A stretch of 15,168 bases of DNA from SIG598 sp045580875 (lineage in GTDB: Bacteria; Bacillota; Clostridia; Oscillospirales; Acutalibacteraceae). The notes beneath the pieces were generated by a model, which saw only the letters and a list, made by a program, of their open reading frames with translations, was not told the origin of the DNA and ran no database searches. Positions 6,473-13,703 of the stretch are shown here, in pieces. The position numbers were made by a program, and so were the translations under genes. The stretch spans positions 1 to 15,168 of the forward strand of contig JAZNOP010000087.1 in the NCBI GenBank assembly GCA_045580875.1, given 5' to 3'. Every line of letters starts with the position of its first letter. Positions within the stretch are counted from its first letter, which is position 1.

Positions 6473-6577
6473 ATGATAACAACCCTTCCCTCAGACAGCC
6501 GGCAGAGCATACCGGCACGGTGCGCTCAAGGCTTTATTCTCTCCGCACAGGAGGTGATATCCTGTGAAAGACTTTGA
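6473..6577 (+). CDS. Possible 34-residue leader ORF overlapping the M14 peptidase gene
   Basis: An ATG at 6473 opens a 34-codon frame ending in TGA at 6575-6577, with GAGGAG nine bases upstream. It overlaps the start of the peptidase gene by 14 bases and contains that gene's ribosome binding site, so it could couple translation to the peptidase. The predicted peptide has no recognisable motif and is not clearly a signal peptide or membrane helix. It may be a real small gene, a regulatory leader, or chance. Confidence 0.3.
   Translation: MITTLPSDSRQSIPARCAQGFILSAQEVISCERL
6549..6557 (+). promoter_or_regulatory. Strong ribosome binding site before a GTG start
   Basis: AGGAGGTGA, a full match to the end of 16S rRNA, lies six bases before the GTG at 6564. 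It fixes the start of the M14 peptidase gene. Confidence 0.8.
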
Positions 6578-7466
6578 TTTAATGCAGTTTCCCGATTATG
6601 AATTCCGCCGCCGACAGCTTGGCAGGCTGTGCAGCCGGTACCGCTTTGCAAGCTCTGTTGATGCCGGATTCTCGGTGCTTGGACGCGAGATAAACGGCAT
6701 ACTCATCGGAGACGCATCTGATGCTGTGCTGTTTGCCGGAGCATTTCACGCTCAGGAATGGCTGACCGCCGCTCTGCTGCTGACCTTTGCCGAAAGGCTG
6801 TGCAGCTCCCTTCAGGAGGGCGCGATGATTTCCGGAATAGACTGCTGCAGGGCAATGCTCGGCAGAGGTATTGTAATTCTTCCCTGTATCAATCCTGACG
6901 GGGTTGAGATGGCGCTTTACGGAGCCTGCGCTGCCGGAGACCTCGCTGAGCAGGCGGAGCGCATCTGCGGCGGAGACTTTTCCCGCTGGAATGCAAACGC
7001 CCGCGGCGTAGATATCAATCACAACTACAACGCCGGCTGGCATATCCTTCGTCAGCTTGAGCAGGAGGAGGGCATTACCGCCCCTGCCCCGGGGCATTAC
7101 GGCGGCACTCACCCCGAAAGCGAGCCGGAAACGCAGGCAACGGTGAATCTGTGCAAACGCTTCGGATTCCGCGCGGTTTACGCCTTCCACTCACAGGGCG
7201 AGGAGATATACTGGCATTACGGCGCCCACACACCGAAGAGATCGGCACTGATGGCGCGCGTACTCGCCTCATCAAGCGGCTATGCGCTGGCTGAGCCGAC
7301 CGGCACCGCCTCACACGGCGGCTTCAAGGACTGGTTTATCAGTCAGTATCACCGCCCCGGCTTTACAATAGAAACAGGAAAAGGGCGCAATCCACTGCCG
7401 CTCTCCGACCTTGAGCCGATATATGCTCAGCTTGAGGAGATGCTCATGCTGGCGGCTGTAATGTAG
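6564..7466 (+). CDS. M14 family zinc carboxypeptidase (gamma-D-Glu-mDAP peptidase-like)
   Basis: This 300-residue protein has the ordered motifs of an M14 peptidase: zinc ligands H62-x-x-E65 in FHAQEW, NPDG (110-113), the substrate-binding block ARGVDINHNYNAGW (146-159), HYGGTHPESEPET (178-190), the third zinc ligand His209 in AFHSQGEE and the catalytic Glu270 in TIETGKG. The arginine usual in the DxNRN block is His153 here. Members with such a block often act on peptidoglycan stem peptides, cutting the gamma-D-Glu to diaminopimelate bond. No signal peptide is seen, so the enzyme may act in the cytoplasm on recycled muropeptides. The start is a GTG with an ideal ribosome binding site. The next gene converges from the other strand 31 bases away. 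Confidence 0.88.
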   Translation: MKDFDLMQFPDYEFRRRQLGRLCSRYRFASSVDAGFSVLGREINGILIGDASDAVLFAGAFHAQEWLTAALLLTFAERLCSSLQEGAMISGIDCCRAMLGRGIVILPCINPDGVEMALYGACAAGDLAEQAERICGGDFSRWNANARGVDINHNYNAGWHILRQLEQEEGITAPAPGHYGGTHPESEPETQATVNLCKRFGFRAVYAFHSQGEEIYWHYGAHTPKRSALMARVLASSSGYALAEPTGTASHGGFKDWFISQYHRPGFTIETGKGRNPLPLSDLEPIYAQLEEMLMLAAVM

Positions 7467-7497
7467 ATTATAATAATGTATGGATAATATATAGAGA

Positions 7498-7971
7498 TTA
7501 TTTCTTCACCAAACCGCCGTCAGCGGTATAGACTACCTCAAAATCCTCGAATATCACCGGCATATCCTCGGTGAATTGATAACCGAGCTGTTCGCCCTCT
7601 TCTGTAAAGAAGCTTCGATGGCTGTTCTGCCATGATTCAAGGTTATCGTCCTCCCCCTCGCGGCAGCATATATCATATGTTATATCGCAAAACGGAATTA
7701 TAGTCACTGCCGTAGTCCGGATAACGCATTTCGGCTCTCCAGCCCAGTTGGTGACGATGCTGTATTCGCCTGCTTCGGGCACCTTGTCCCCCTCAAGCTC
7801 ATAGCCGATAAGGCTGCTCGAAGTAGCACGCTTCTGCCCTGAAATAACAAGCTCAAGCAGACGGTCTGCCCAGTATTCGGTTATCTCAAAGTGAAACACC
7901 TCTGAGCATACGGTATCACAATCCAATCCGGCCGCCTCGAGAAACTGGCGCCAGAATTCATCAGCTTTCAT
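7498..7971 (-). CDS. ASCH domain protein (YhfF-like)
   Basis: The 157-residue product matches the small ASCH domain family: the G-x-K-R-x-T signature is SGQKRAT (44-50), and the downstream block ICCREGEDDNLESWQNSH (101-118) followed by FF corresponds to the family's conserved acidic, Trp and His segment. ASCH domains have a PUA-like fold and are thought to act on RNA or modified nucleosides; E. coli YqfB, a relative, hydrolyses N4-acetylcytidine. Lys47 and Thr50 would be active-site residues by analogy. I chose the ATG at 7971 because GAGGAG lies nine bases upstream; an in-frame ATG eight codons earlier has a weaker site. The methyltransferase gene lies 81 bases upstream on the same strand. 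Confidence 0.85.
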   Translation of the reverse strand: MKADEFWRQFLEAAGLDCDTVCSEVFHFEITEYWADRLLELVISGQKRATSSSLIGYELEGDKVPEAGEYSIVTNWAGEPKCVIRTTAVTIIPFCDITYDICCREGEDDNLESWQNSHRSFFTEEGEQLGYQFTEDMPVIFEDFEVVYTADGGLVKK

Positions 7972-8052
7972 CGCATTCCGCTCCTCAGCACCCATTTTCT
8001 TTCATTGTTTTTCTTAATATTTCATGAATTATCACTATATCTTATCGCAAAT

Positions 8053-8697
8053 TCATATCTCACTCTCGTCGTAGACAAGGTCGCTCAGGATTATTATTCC
8101 TGCGCAGTGAGAAATGCGGATAAACTTTATGCTGTGTTCATCGAACAGCTTACGGAATTCGTCGTATACAATGTAATTTGCTTCGTTGTCCCAGTTTTCG
8201 CGGCAGCGGCGGCGGCATATCTCTCGCTCGGCGGTAGTCCAGAAGCAGACATCGCCGATAATCACTCTTCCCTCTTCGGAAAGAATGGCGGTGAAATCCT
8301 CTATCGCCCACAGCCGCTCCTCGCTGCCTGCTGTATGCATGGTGTAGGTGCAGACTATGGCATCAAACTGCTGCTCGTATGCGATATCCGGCATGACGTC
8401 GAATATGTCGCAGTGGAGGAAATGCGCCTTGGGCATCTGCGAGGAGAGGAATTTCAGCTTCTCCATATTCCTGTCGGCAATCCACACATCACAGCCGTCG
8501 CCGTAAAGCGCCGTGGCTGCCGACTCGCTGCCGGGACCTACGCAGAGCACCGTTTCGGGCTCGAGTGCTCTCGTCTCGGCAATAAGGCGTGAGATGACCT
8601 CGCGGCAGCCTGCAATGGGATACTCGGTTTCATCACCGAATGTCCTCTCAGGTGCGCCGCAGAACATCCACGCATCAAACTTGTCATAATTCTTCAT
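8053..8697 (-). CDS. Class I SAM-dependent methyltransferase of unknown substrate
   Basis: The 214-residue protein has a Rossmann-type methyltransferase core: motif I is VLCVGPGSESA (50-60), the acidic residue ending strand 2 is in VWIADRN, motif II is about FLHCDIFDV, and motif IV is FDAIVCTYTMHTAG. These bind S-adenosylmethionine. Nothing in the sequence names the acceptor; the HTAGSEE segment and the long C-terminal region (RRRCRENW and after) suggest a small-molecule enzyme rather than an rRNA one, but that is a guess. The start at 8697 has only a weak GAAGGTG site about 11 bases upstream. It could be co-transcribed with the ASCH gene 81 bases downstream. Confidence 0.8.
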   Translation of the reverse strand: MKNYDKFDAWMFCGAPERTFGDETEYPIAGCREVISRLIAETRALEPETVLCVGPGSESAATALYGDGCDVWIADRNMEKLKFLSSQMPKAHFLHCDIFDVMPDIAYEQQFDAIVCTYTMHTAGSEERLWAIEDFTAILSEEGRVIIGDVCFWTTAEREICRRRCRENWDNEANYIVYDEFRKLFDEHSIKFIRISHCAGIIILSDLVYDESEI

Positions 8698-8796
8698 AAT
8701 TATTCATGCACCTTCATATATCGAGCGTTATTCATACGACAGCCGACTGTAATTCCTGCCGGCATCTACATTCACCGCGAATCGGGTGCGGATATC

Positions 8797-8802
8797 ATTA
8801 TA
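8797..8802 (-). promoter_or_regulatory. Possible -10 element for the methyltransferase gene
   Basis: TATAAT on the minus strand lies about 100 bases before the methyltransferase start, with a TG four bases upstream but no convincing -35. The rest of the 8698-8890 gap shows nothing I can identify. Confidence 0.25.
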
Positions 8803-8892
8803 TGCAGACTGGCTGTCCCGTTTTCTCCCCATTACACACTGAAATTTAGTTTGCACCCGCCGCCGTTGGATATTCCTTCCGGCAGGAGGCTG

Positions 8893-8944
8893 AAAAAATT
8901 AAGATAAAAGGCGTGCCGGCTTTTCACGAAACCGGGCACGCCTT
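8893..8944 (-). terminator. Intrinsic terminator after argS
   Basis: A perfect 10-base-pair stem (8908-8917 with 8935-8944), extended inside by two more pairs with one bulged G, is followed on the minus strand by TTATCTTAATTTTTT. It lies 72 bases after the argS stop and would end the vanY-argS transcript. Confidence 0.85.
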
Positions 8945-9016
8945 CAAACCTGATAGATTATTACCACGCGCGCGGCAGGTGATTCGCCTTTTCAGACCCT
9001 TTCTGAATCAGCGGCA

Positions 9017-10732
9017 TCAGTTGTTCTCGCTCTCTATGGTCTCCATCTGCTCGGGAGCAGTGATTCTGAGCATGGTGAGAACGTTGGCGATAACCTGACG
9101 TGTACACCAGCAGAGGGTGAGTCGTGCTGCGGTGAGCTGCTCGTCGTCGCTTATGACACGGCAGGCATTGTAGAACTTGTGATACTTGGTCGCAAGATCG
9201 ATGACATAGCGTGTGATGCGGCTGGGCTCGCGCTCCTTTGCCGCGATGACTATCTCCTCTGTGAAGCTTGCAATGAAACGGATAAGGTCAAGCTCCTCGG
9301 GAGCAGTGAGGCGCATGAGTGCTTCGGTATCAGCGAAATCAAACTTTCCGCCCTTTTCGGCGTACTTGCGGAAGATGGAGCAGATACGCGCGTGGGCATA
9401 CTGGACATAATAAACCGGATTCTGTGAATCCTGCTTGACAGCCAGACCAAGGTCAAAATCGAACTTGACGCCGGATTCACGCATATTAAAGAAGAAGCGG
9501 ATTGCATCGACAGGAATCATCTTGAAGAGATCGCCCAGCTGAATAGCATTGCCGGATCTTTTGCTCATTATTGCAGGCTTGCCATCCTTCATCAATCTGA
9601 CAAACTGCATAAGAACGATTTCCAGCTTGGAGCCGTCAAGACCGACAGCGTCAAGAGCGCCCTGCATACGCGCGACATGACCGTGGTGGTCAGCACCCCA
9701 TACGTTTATGCAGATATCGCTGCCGCGCTCGAACTTGTTTATATGATATGCAATGTCAGCTGCAAAATAGGTCGGTGTTCCGTTTGCGCGGATAAGCACC
9801 TCGTCCTTTTCTCCGCCGTGTTCGGTTGCCTTGTACCAGGTTGCGCCGTCCTTCTCATAGGTAAGACCAAGCTCGCCAAGCTTTGCAATGGTTTCTGCAA
9901 CCTTGCCGCTTTCGTGCAGGGTGCTTTCATGGAACCACTTGTCGTATTCAACGCGGTATTTCTTGAGGTCGCGCTTCATCTTTGCGATGTTGAGGGGCAG
10001 TGCGTACTCGATGAGAGCTGCACGGCGCTCCTCTTCGGAAACGTTCATGAAGCTGTCGCCGTAGCGCTTTGCAAACTGCTTTGCGCGCTGGATTATATCC
10101 TTGCCGTGGTAGGCATCTTCGGGAAGCTCAACAGCATCCTCGCCGAGGAATATCTGCTTGTAACGGACATCGAGCGACAGACCGAACTTGGCGATCTGAT
10201 TGCCTGCGTCATTGATATAGAACTCGCGGTAGACATCGCAGCCGGCTGCCTCGAGCACTGCTGCAAGGGAGTCACCAAGCACGCCGCCGCGGGCATTGCC
10301 CATGTGCATCGGACCGGTGGGGTTTGCCGAGACATACTCGACGTTGACCTTTGTGCCCCTGCCCCAGTCGGAGCGTCCGTAATCGCCGCCCTTCTCAGTG
10401 ACGTCCTGCAGGATATCTGCAAAATATGCCGGCTTTGTGAAGAAGTTTATGAAGCCCGGACCTGCCACCTCGACCTTCTCTATGTAGGTATCATTGGTGT
10501 CAATTCTGGAAACGATTGCCTCAGCAATCATGCGCGGAGCCTTGCGGAAGGCTCTTGCCGAGACCATTGCCACGTTGCAGGCAAAATCGCCGTGGGTGCT
10601 GTCGGCAGGCTGTTCAATACTGAAGCCCGGGCATGCCTCCTCGGGCAGTGCACCGTCAGCAACGGCACGACCCATGGCCTCGAGAATTATCTGGTGTATC
10701 TGCTTGTGAATCTTGTTTACGATAACAGACAT
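9017..10732 (-). CDS. argS: Arginyl-tRNA synthetase
   Basis: This 571-residue class I synthetase charges tRNA-Arg with arginine in the cytoplasm. In order: the ArgRS-specific N-terminal domain (1-110) with STHGDFACNVAM (45-56), the catalytic block SANPTGPMHMGNARGG (135-150) with the HIGH motif as HMGN, the FYINDAGNQI segment (171-180), GADHHGHVARM (346-356), the KMSKS-like loop IMSKRSGN (388-395) and the C-terminal DALR anticodon-binding domain (about 450-571). Length is normal for the family. The ATG has GAGGAG about ten bases upstream. The gene follows vanY by 43 bases without a terminator, so the two share a transcript; a strong terminator follows. No T-box element is visible in the leader. 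Confidence 0.98.
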   Translation of the reverse strand: MSVIVNKIHKQIHQIILEAMGRAVADGALPEEACPGFSIEQPADSTHGDFACNVAMVSARAFRKAPRMIAEAIVSRIDTNDTYIEKVEVAGPGFINFFTKPAYFADILQDVTEKGGDYGRSDWGRGTKVNVEYVSANPTGPMHMGNARGGVLGDSLAAVLEAAGCDVYREFYINDAGNQIAKFGLSLDVRYKQIFLGEDAVELPEDAYHGKDIIQRAKQFAKRYGDSFMNVSEEERRAALIEYALPLNIAKMKRDLKKYRVEYDKWFHESTLHESGKVAETIAKLGELGLTYEKDGATWYKATEHGGEKDEVLIRANGTPTYFAADIAYHINKFERGSDICINVWGADHHGHVARMQGALDAVGLDGSKLEIVLMQFVRLMKDGKPAIMSKRSGNAIQLGDLFKMIPVDAIRFFFNMRESGVKFDFDLGLAVKQDSQNPVYYVQYAHARICSIFRKYAEKGGKFDFADTEALMRLTAPEELDLIRFIASFTEEIVIAAKEREPSRITRYVIDLATKYHKFYNACRVISDDEQLTAARLTLCWCTRQVIANVLTMLRITAPEQMETIESENN

Positions 10733-10775
10733 ATATTTCTAACTCCTCTTGATGATTGTTTCCGAATTATTTTCA

Positions 10776-11843
10776 TTATGCCGCTGCTGCGGAGCTCTGT
10801 TCAAGACTTTCAAGATAATCGCCGGCGGTCATTTCCTGCGAATATCTGTCAGCCTCTTCGTAAGCCTGCTGCTGGAGCTCGATATACTCCTCAAGGCAGA
10901 GACCATTCTCAAAAATATAGGCTGCGTGTTCAACGCCGACATAACGGAAATGCCATGCCTCGTAGTCGATACCGGTTATATTTGTCTTGTCGGCAGGATA
11001 TCTGAGAATGAAGCCGTAGCGGTGGGCATTTGCTGTTACCCATGCACCGGCGGTGGTTCTGTAGAAGGTGTAATTGAGAGCCCAGTTGTTGCCGATATCG
11101 ACCGACTCGCCAAGCTGGTGCTCAGAATGTCCGGGATACTGAGTGGACTGCGCTGTCAGCTCGACTGCCCTGTCATAGGAATATCCCTTTGCGCGGTAGG
11201 AGGCAACATCCTCGTTAAAGAGGGAAACCTGCTTGTCATAGCTGCGGTATGCTGAAATCAGATAGAATCCGTAGCCTGTTGCAGCCTTGCAGTCACTGTA
11301 CATTTTCTGATATGCCTCAAAGGTCTCAGGAGTCATCTGCATTCCGCTGCGCACTGCCGGATAGGAGGACGGAACAGTGACAAGCTCGGGAAGGAAATCA
11401 GCGCCGAGTGAGTTGTCCTTATTGGCTATGAGAAGCTTTTCATAGTAAAGCTTCGGCAGTTTCGAATCGGGCGGCAGCACCTTGTTTATGACCTGCACTC
11501 TGACGCTCGATGTCACACCGTTGTTGCTGGTGACTGTGAGGGTGGTCTCTCCTGCGCCCATTGCGGTTATTCTGCCGTCGTTGCTTACCTTTGCGACAGT
11601 CTCATCGCCGCTTGCCCATGAAAGCTCGGCAATGGCTGTGTCAGGAAGGAAGGATACCGATGCTGCGTCCGAGCCGCTGACCCACAGCGTATAGGTATCC
11701 TGAGCAGGCACCATCTCTCGCAGAGTTGCGCGGTCAATAGCAAGCAGTTCAACGCTCAGCGGAATATAAACCGAGCTGATATATGCGATCATGACCGCTG
11801 TAAGCAGCCAGAAGCCGTACTGGATAAATTTATTGTTTTTCAT
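10776..11843 (-). CDS. D-alanyl-D-alanine carboxypeptidase, M15B (VanY) family, with Ig-like domain
   Basis: The 355-residue protein has an N-terminal membrane anchor (about 8-30), a bacterial Ig-like (Big_2) domain at about 48-120 (SWASGDETVAKVSNDGRITA, then GAGETTLTVTS), and an M15B peptidase domain at about 150-315. The zinc and catalytic residues are in SEHQLGESVDIG (240-251: His242, Asp249) and EAWHFRYVG (295-303: Glu295, His298), preceded by SAYRSYDKQVSLF (197-209). Such enzymes remove the last D-Ala from peptidoglycan stem peptides outside the cell. No other van genes are present, so this is ordinary wall trimming, not evidence of vancomycin resistance. An alanine-rich C-terminal tail follows. 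It leads the operon with argS and starts behind a GGAAG site. Confidence 0.93.
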   Translation of the reverse strand: MKNNKFIQYGFWLLTAVMIAYISSVYIPLSVELLAIDRATLREMVPAQDTYTLWVSGSDAASVSFLPDTAIAELSWASGDETVAKVSNDGRITAMGAGETTLTVTSNNGVTSSVRVQVINKVLPPDSKLPKLYYEKLLIANKDNSLGADFLPELVTVPSSYPAVRSGMQMTPETFEAYQKMYSDCKAATGYGFYLISAYRSYDKQVSLFNEDVASYRAKGYSYDRAVELTAQSTQYPGHSEHQLGESVDIGNNWALNYTFYRTTAGAWVTANAHRYGFILRYPADKTNITGIDYEAWHFRYVGVEHAAYIFENGLCLEEYIELQQQAYEEADRYSQEMTAGDYLESLEQSSAAAA

Positions 11844-11880
11844 TGTGCTACTTCCGTTTCATTCAGATAGATTGTCCGTC

Positions 11881-11918
11881 CGGCATAAGGCTGAGCCGGA
11901 AAAGGTTATGTTATGCCG
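11881..11918 (-). other. Hairpin in the vanY-argS leader
   Basis: CGGCATAA (11881-11888) and TTATGCCG (11911-11918) pair perfectly over 8 bases with a 22-base loop. It lies in the untranslated leader between the promoter and vanY. I see no T-box antiterminator motif or other known riboswitch core, so its role is open. Confidence 0.4.
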
Positions 11919-11961
11919 TGCTGCCTGCCGGCAGAAATCAGCTTATGTACATACATTGTTT

Positions 11962-11990
11962 ATTATACTGCCAATCGTCAATTAATTCAA
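11962..11990 (-). promoter_or_regulatory. Sigma-A promoter of the vanY-argS operon
   Basis: On the minus strand a perfect -10 TATAAT (11962-11967) is preceded after 17 bases by -35 TTGAAT (11985-11990), four of six to consensus. The leader to the vanY start is about 110 bases. Confidence 0.65.
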
Positions 11991-12084
11991 TGATTAAGTG
12001 TCGATTAATGCCACTTTTTTTGAAGTATTGCAGCCGCCGGAGCTATCGGCACGAAAGCCGGCGCACCATGTTCTGTCTGCGCGG

Positions 12085-12113
12085 TTGACAACAGCCGGCA
12101 ATTCGTAATATTA
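12085..12113 (+). promoter_or_regulatory. Sigma-A promoter of birA
   Basis: A perfect -35 TTGACA (12085-12090) is followed after 17 bases by ATATTA (12108-12113) within TAATATTATT. It lies about 50 bases before the chosen birA start and diverges from the vanY-argS promoter. Confidence 0.6.
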
Positions 12114-12161
12114 TTAACACATGACAGTTCACAATACGGTCAGGAGATGAATTTACCTGCA

Positions 12162-12869
12162 ATGAATACCGGCTGGCTTATCACACGTTTTGATGAAATA
12201 CCGTCAACAAATACATATCTGCTCGGGCAGGCGCGTGTGGGCGCACCCCACGCAAGTGTCGTCATTGCGAAATCGCAGACAGGCGGCAGAGGGCGGCGCG
12301 GAAGAACATTTCTCTCGCCGGACGGCGGACTTTACATGAGTATTCTGCTCAGGGAGCTTCCCTATGACGACTGCACCGTCATGACAGCGGCGGCGGCGGT
12401 GGCATTCCGTCGGGCGCTTTGCCGTCTTTCCTGCGCGGATATTATGATAAAATGGGTCAATGACCTGCTGATAAACGGGAAAAAGGTCGCCGGAATACTC
12501 GCCGAGGGCGTGATAAATCCGGAAGCAGGTCTTGAAGGCATGGTCATCGGCGTGGGAGTCAATCTGTCCGGTGTTCCGTCCGGTGTGGAGGATATTGCCT
12601 GTGCGCTCCCGGGCAGTATCGATGCGGACACTGCGGCAGCTGAGCTGCTGGGTGCGCTTGATGAGATACTGAGCCTGCCGCTCGTCGAGGTCATGGACGA
12701 GTACCGCCGTTATTCCGCCGCGATAGGCAGGAAAGTGACGGTATCGGGCGCCGGAGGGGAATATCCGGCACTGGCGGTTGATACCGACGACCGCGCGCGT
12801 CTGATATGCGTCACCGACTCCGGCGAGCGCATTGTGCTTGATTCAGGGGAGATAAGAATACGGCTGTGA
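12162..12869 (+). CDS. birA: Biotin-[acetyl-CoA-carboxylase] ligase, single-domain
   Basis: The 235-residue protein is a biotin protein ligase: it makes biotinyl-AMP and attaches biotin to a lysine of carboxylase carrier proteins. The motifs are STN (15-17), the biotinyl-AMP loop GGRGRRGRTF (41-50), KWVNDLL (97-103) with the conserved lysine, and KKVAGILAEG (107-116). The small C-terminal SH3-like domain (about 185-235) follows. There is no N-terminal helix-turn-helix, so unlike E. coli BirA it should not bind DNA. Start choice: the first in-frame ATG (12147) touches AGGAG with no spacing, whereas the ATG at 12162 lies 11 bases beyond the extended site AGGAGATGA (12142-12150). No clear terminator follows. 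Confidence 0.93.
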   Translation: MNTGWLITRFDEIPSTNTYLLGQARVGAPHASVVIAKSQTGGRGRRGRTFLSPDGGLYMSILLRELPYDDCTVMTAAAAVAFRRALCRLSCADIMIKWVNDLLINGKKVAGILAEGVINPEAGLEGMVIGVGVNLSGVPSGVEDIACALPGSIDADTAAAELLGALDEILSLPLVEVMDEYRRYSAAIGRKVTVSGAGGEYPALAVDTDDRARLICVTDSGERIVLDSGEIRIRL

Positions 12870-12963
12870 GAAGAAATCGGAGTTAACCGCACCAACCCTT
12901 GAACCGGCACGGTAAATTTCGGTTTATATGATTTGGCTTTCGATGACAAAACAACCGCCCCAA
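12870..12963. other. Non-coding stretch after birA
   Basis: This is the first part of an 834-base region without a recognisable gene (12870-13703). It contains only a weak 5-base-pair AACCG/CGGTT inverted repeat without a T tract. I see no gene or good terminator here. The rest of the region is covered by the repeat, palindrome and hairpin entries that follow; 13429-13484 contains nothing I can name. Confidence 0.4.
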
Positions 12964-13133
12964 CCCCAAGACCTCGCCGGAATTATATCGGCGAGGGGCG
13001 GAAGTGCGGAAGATGATAAAGCGTTGGCAATCACCATGCGCAACTCCGGTGAATGTGCGCCGGACAGTGGTGCAGGCTGCATGTATTTATTCCGAATTGA
13101 GGTTTTGTGAAATGATTCGGTAGAATTATTTCT
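12964..13133 (+). repeat. 170-base dispersed repeat, copy A
   Basis: This block matches 14998-15168 in the same orientation with about 12 substitutions and one single-base indel, roughly 92-93% identity. It opens with CCCCAAGACC and a perfect 8-base-pair hairpin (CCTCGCCG 12972-12979, CGGCGAGG 12989-12996), then has a second small CCGG-based inverted repeat near the middle. Identity stops abruptly on the left at CCCCAAGACC. The right end may extend further, since the other copy is cut by the window edge. Confidence 0.85.
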
Positions 13134-13170
13134 CAAACACATGCAATTCGATATAAATACGAGACGACCT

Positions 13171-13428
13171 TTTAAACGGCGTTTTTTGCTTCATTTTTTT
13201 CGCCGAACAAAAAAATGAAGGGCCTCCGCCGGCCTGAGGCGGAAGTCAAAGGTCTGTAGACTGTTACGGCGGTGACTCAGTGCAAAGACAAAACGTTATT
13301 TTTGAGTAAGAGGCTTAGTGCTATCCGACTCCCGTTAAAGATTACGGACTTTTAACTTCTTTTTTGCCTCACGCCGGCGGGGCGGTTCCTTTTTGTTCGG
13401 TAAAAAAGGAACCAAAATACCGTTTAAA
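13171..13428. repeat. 258-base imperfect palindrome with nested hairpins (MITE-like)
   Basis: The ends are exact inverted repeats, TTTAAACGG (13171-13179) and CCGTTTAAA (13420-13428), and the two arms remain complementary with mismatches for about 60 bases each. Each arm contains its own hairpin: CTTCATTTTTTT/AAAAAAATGAAG (13189-13200, 13209-13220, perfect 12 base pairs) and GGTTCCTTTTT/AAAAAGGAACC (13384-13394, 13403-13413, perfect 11 base pairs). Both loops have 8 bases and are themselves nearly complementary. Outside the arms GAGACGAC (13161-13168) and GTCGTCTC (13468-13475) also pair. There is no ORF inside. It looks like a non-autonomous element. Confidence 0.75.
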
Positions 13429-13484
13429 GCCGATCTGCAATGCGCAATCATGACTTATCGTCAGCCCGTCGTCTCAGGTTCGGT

Positions 13485-13667
13485 GCTCTCGCTTTTTCGC
13501 TTTGCGAATGATCCCACTCAAGCCGCTCCCCGAGCCGATTGATATCCGGCTCGGATCTAAGCTATGGGATCGAAGCATCTGTCGGCATCGATTTAAGGTC
13601 GACAGATAAACTTAGGTCGTTTAACATTGCATCACTTCAAAAGGCAATGTTAAACCGGGCTCTCGCT
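13485..13667. other. Array of four perfect hairpins flanked by a 9-base direct repeat
   Basis: Four perfect inverted repeats follow one another: TTCGC/GCGAA (13496-13508), CCGAGCCG/CGGCTCGG (13530-13537, 13547-13554), ATCTGTCG/CGACAGAT (13577-13584, 13600-13607) and GTTTAACATTGC/GCAATGTTAAAC (13619-13630, 13644-13655). GCTCTCGCT occurs at both ends (13485-13493 and 13659-13667). The array starts about 37 bases beyond the dnaN stop, so on the minus strand it would form the dnaN 3' untranslated region. No T tract follows any stem. It could be a structured RNA or a small inserted element with a target duplication; I do not recognise a known RNA family. Confidence 0.55.
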
Positions 13668-13703
13668 GCAGCTTCTCAGCTTTTTACTTCCTTATATGTC
13701 CTC

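Noticed and set aside
9677..11005. Plus-strand frame of 442 codons opposite argS and vanY
   Set aside because: It is antisense to two well-supported genes, crosses their boundary, has no ribosome binding site and resembles no family. It is a by-product of the codon use on the other strand.
10776..11843. Vancomycin resistance locus
   Set aside because: A lone VanY-type carboxypeptidase without vanH, vanA/B, vanX or a vanRS pair is ordinary wall metabolism.
11844..11990. T-box or other riboswitch in the vanY-argS leader
   Set aside because: The T-box antiterminator motif and other known cores are absent; only a simple hairpin is visible.
12147..12161. Upstream ATG start for birA
   Set aside because: The ribosome binding site touches this ATG with no spacing; the ATG at 12162 is better placed.
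12928..13110. 60-codon frame through repeat copy A as a gene
   Set aside because: There is no ribosome binding site, and substitutions relative to copy B mostly change amino acids. It is kept only as a finding about the repeat.
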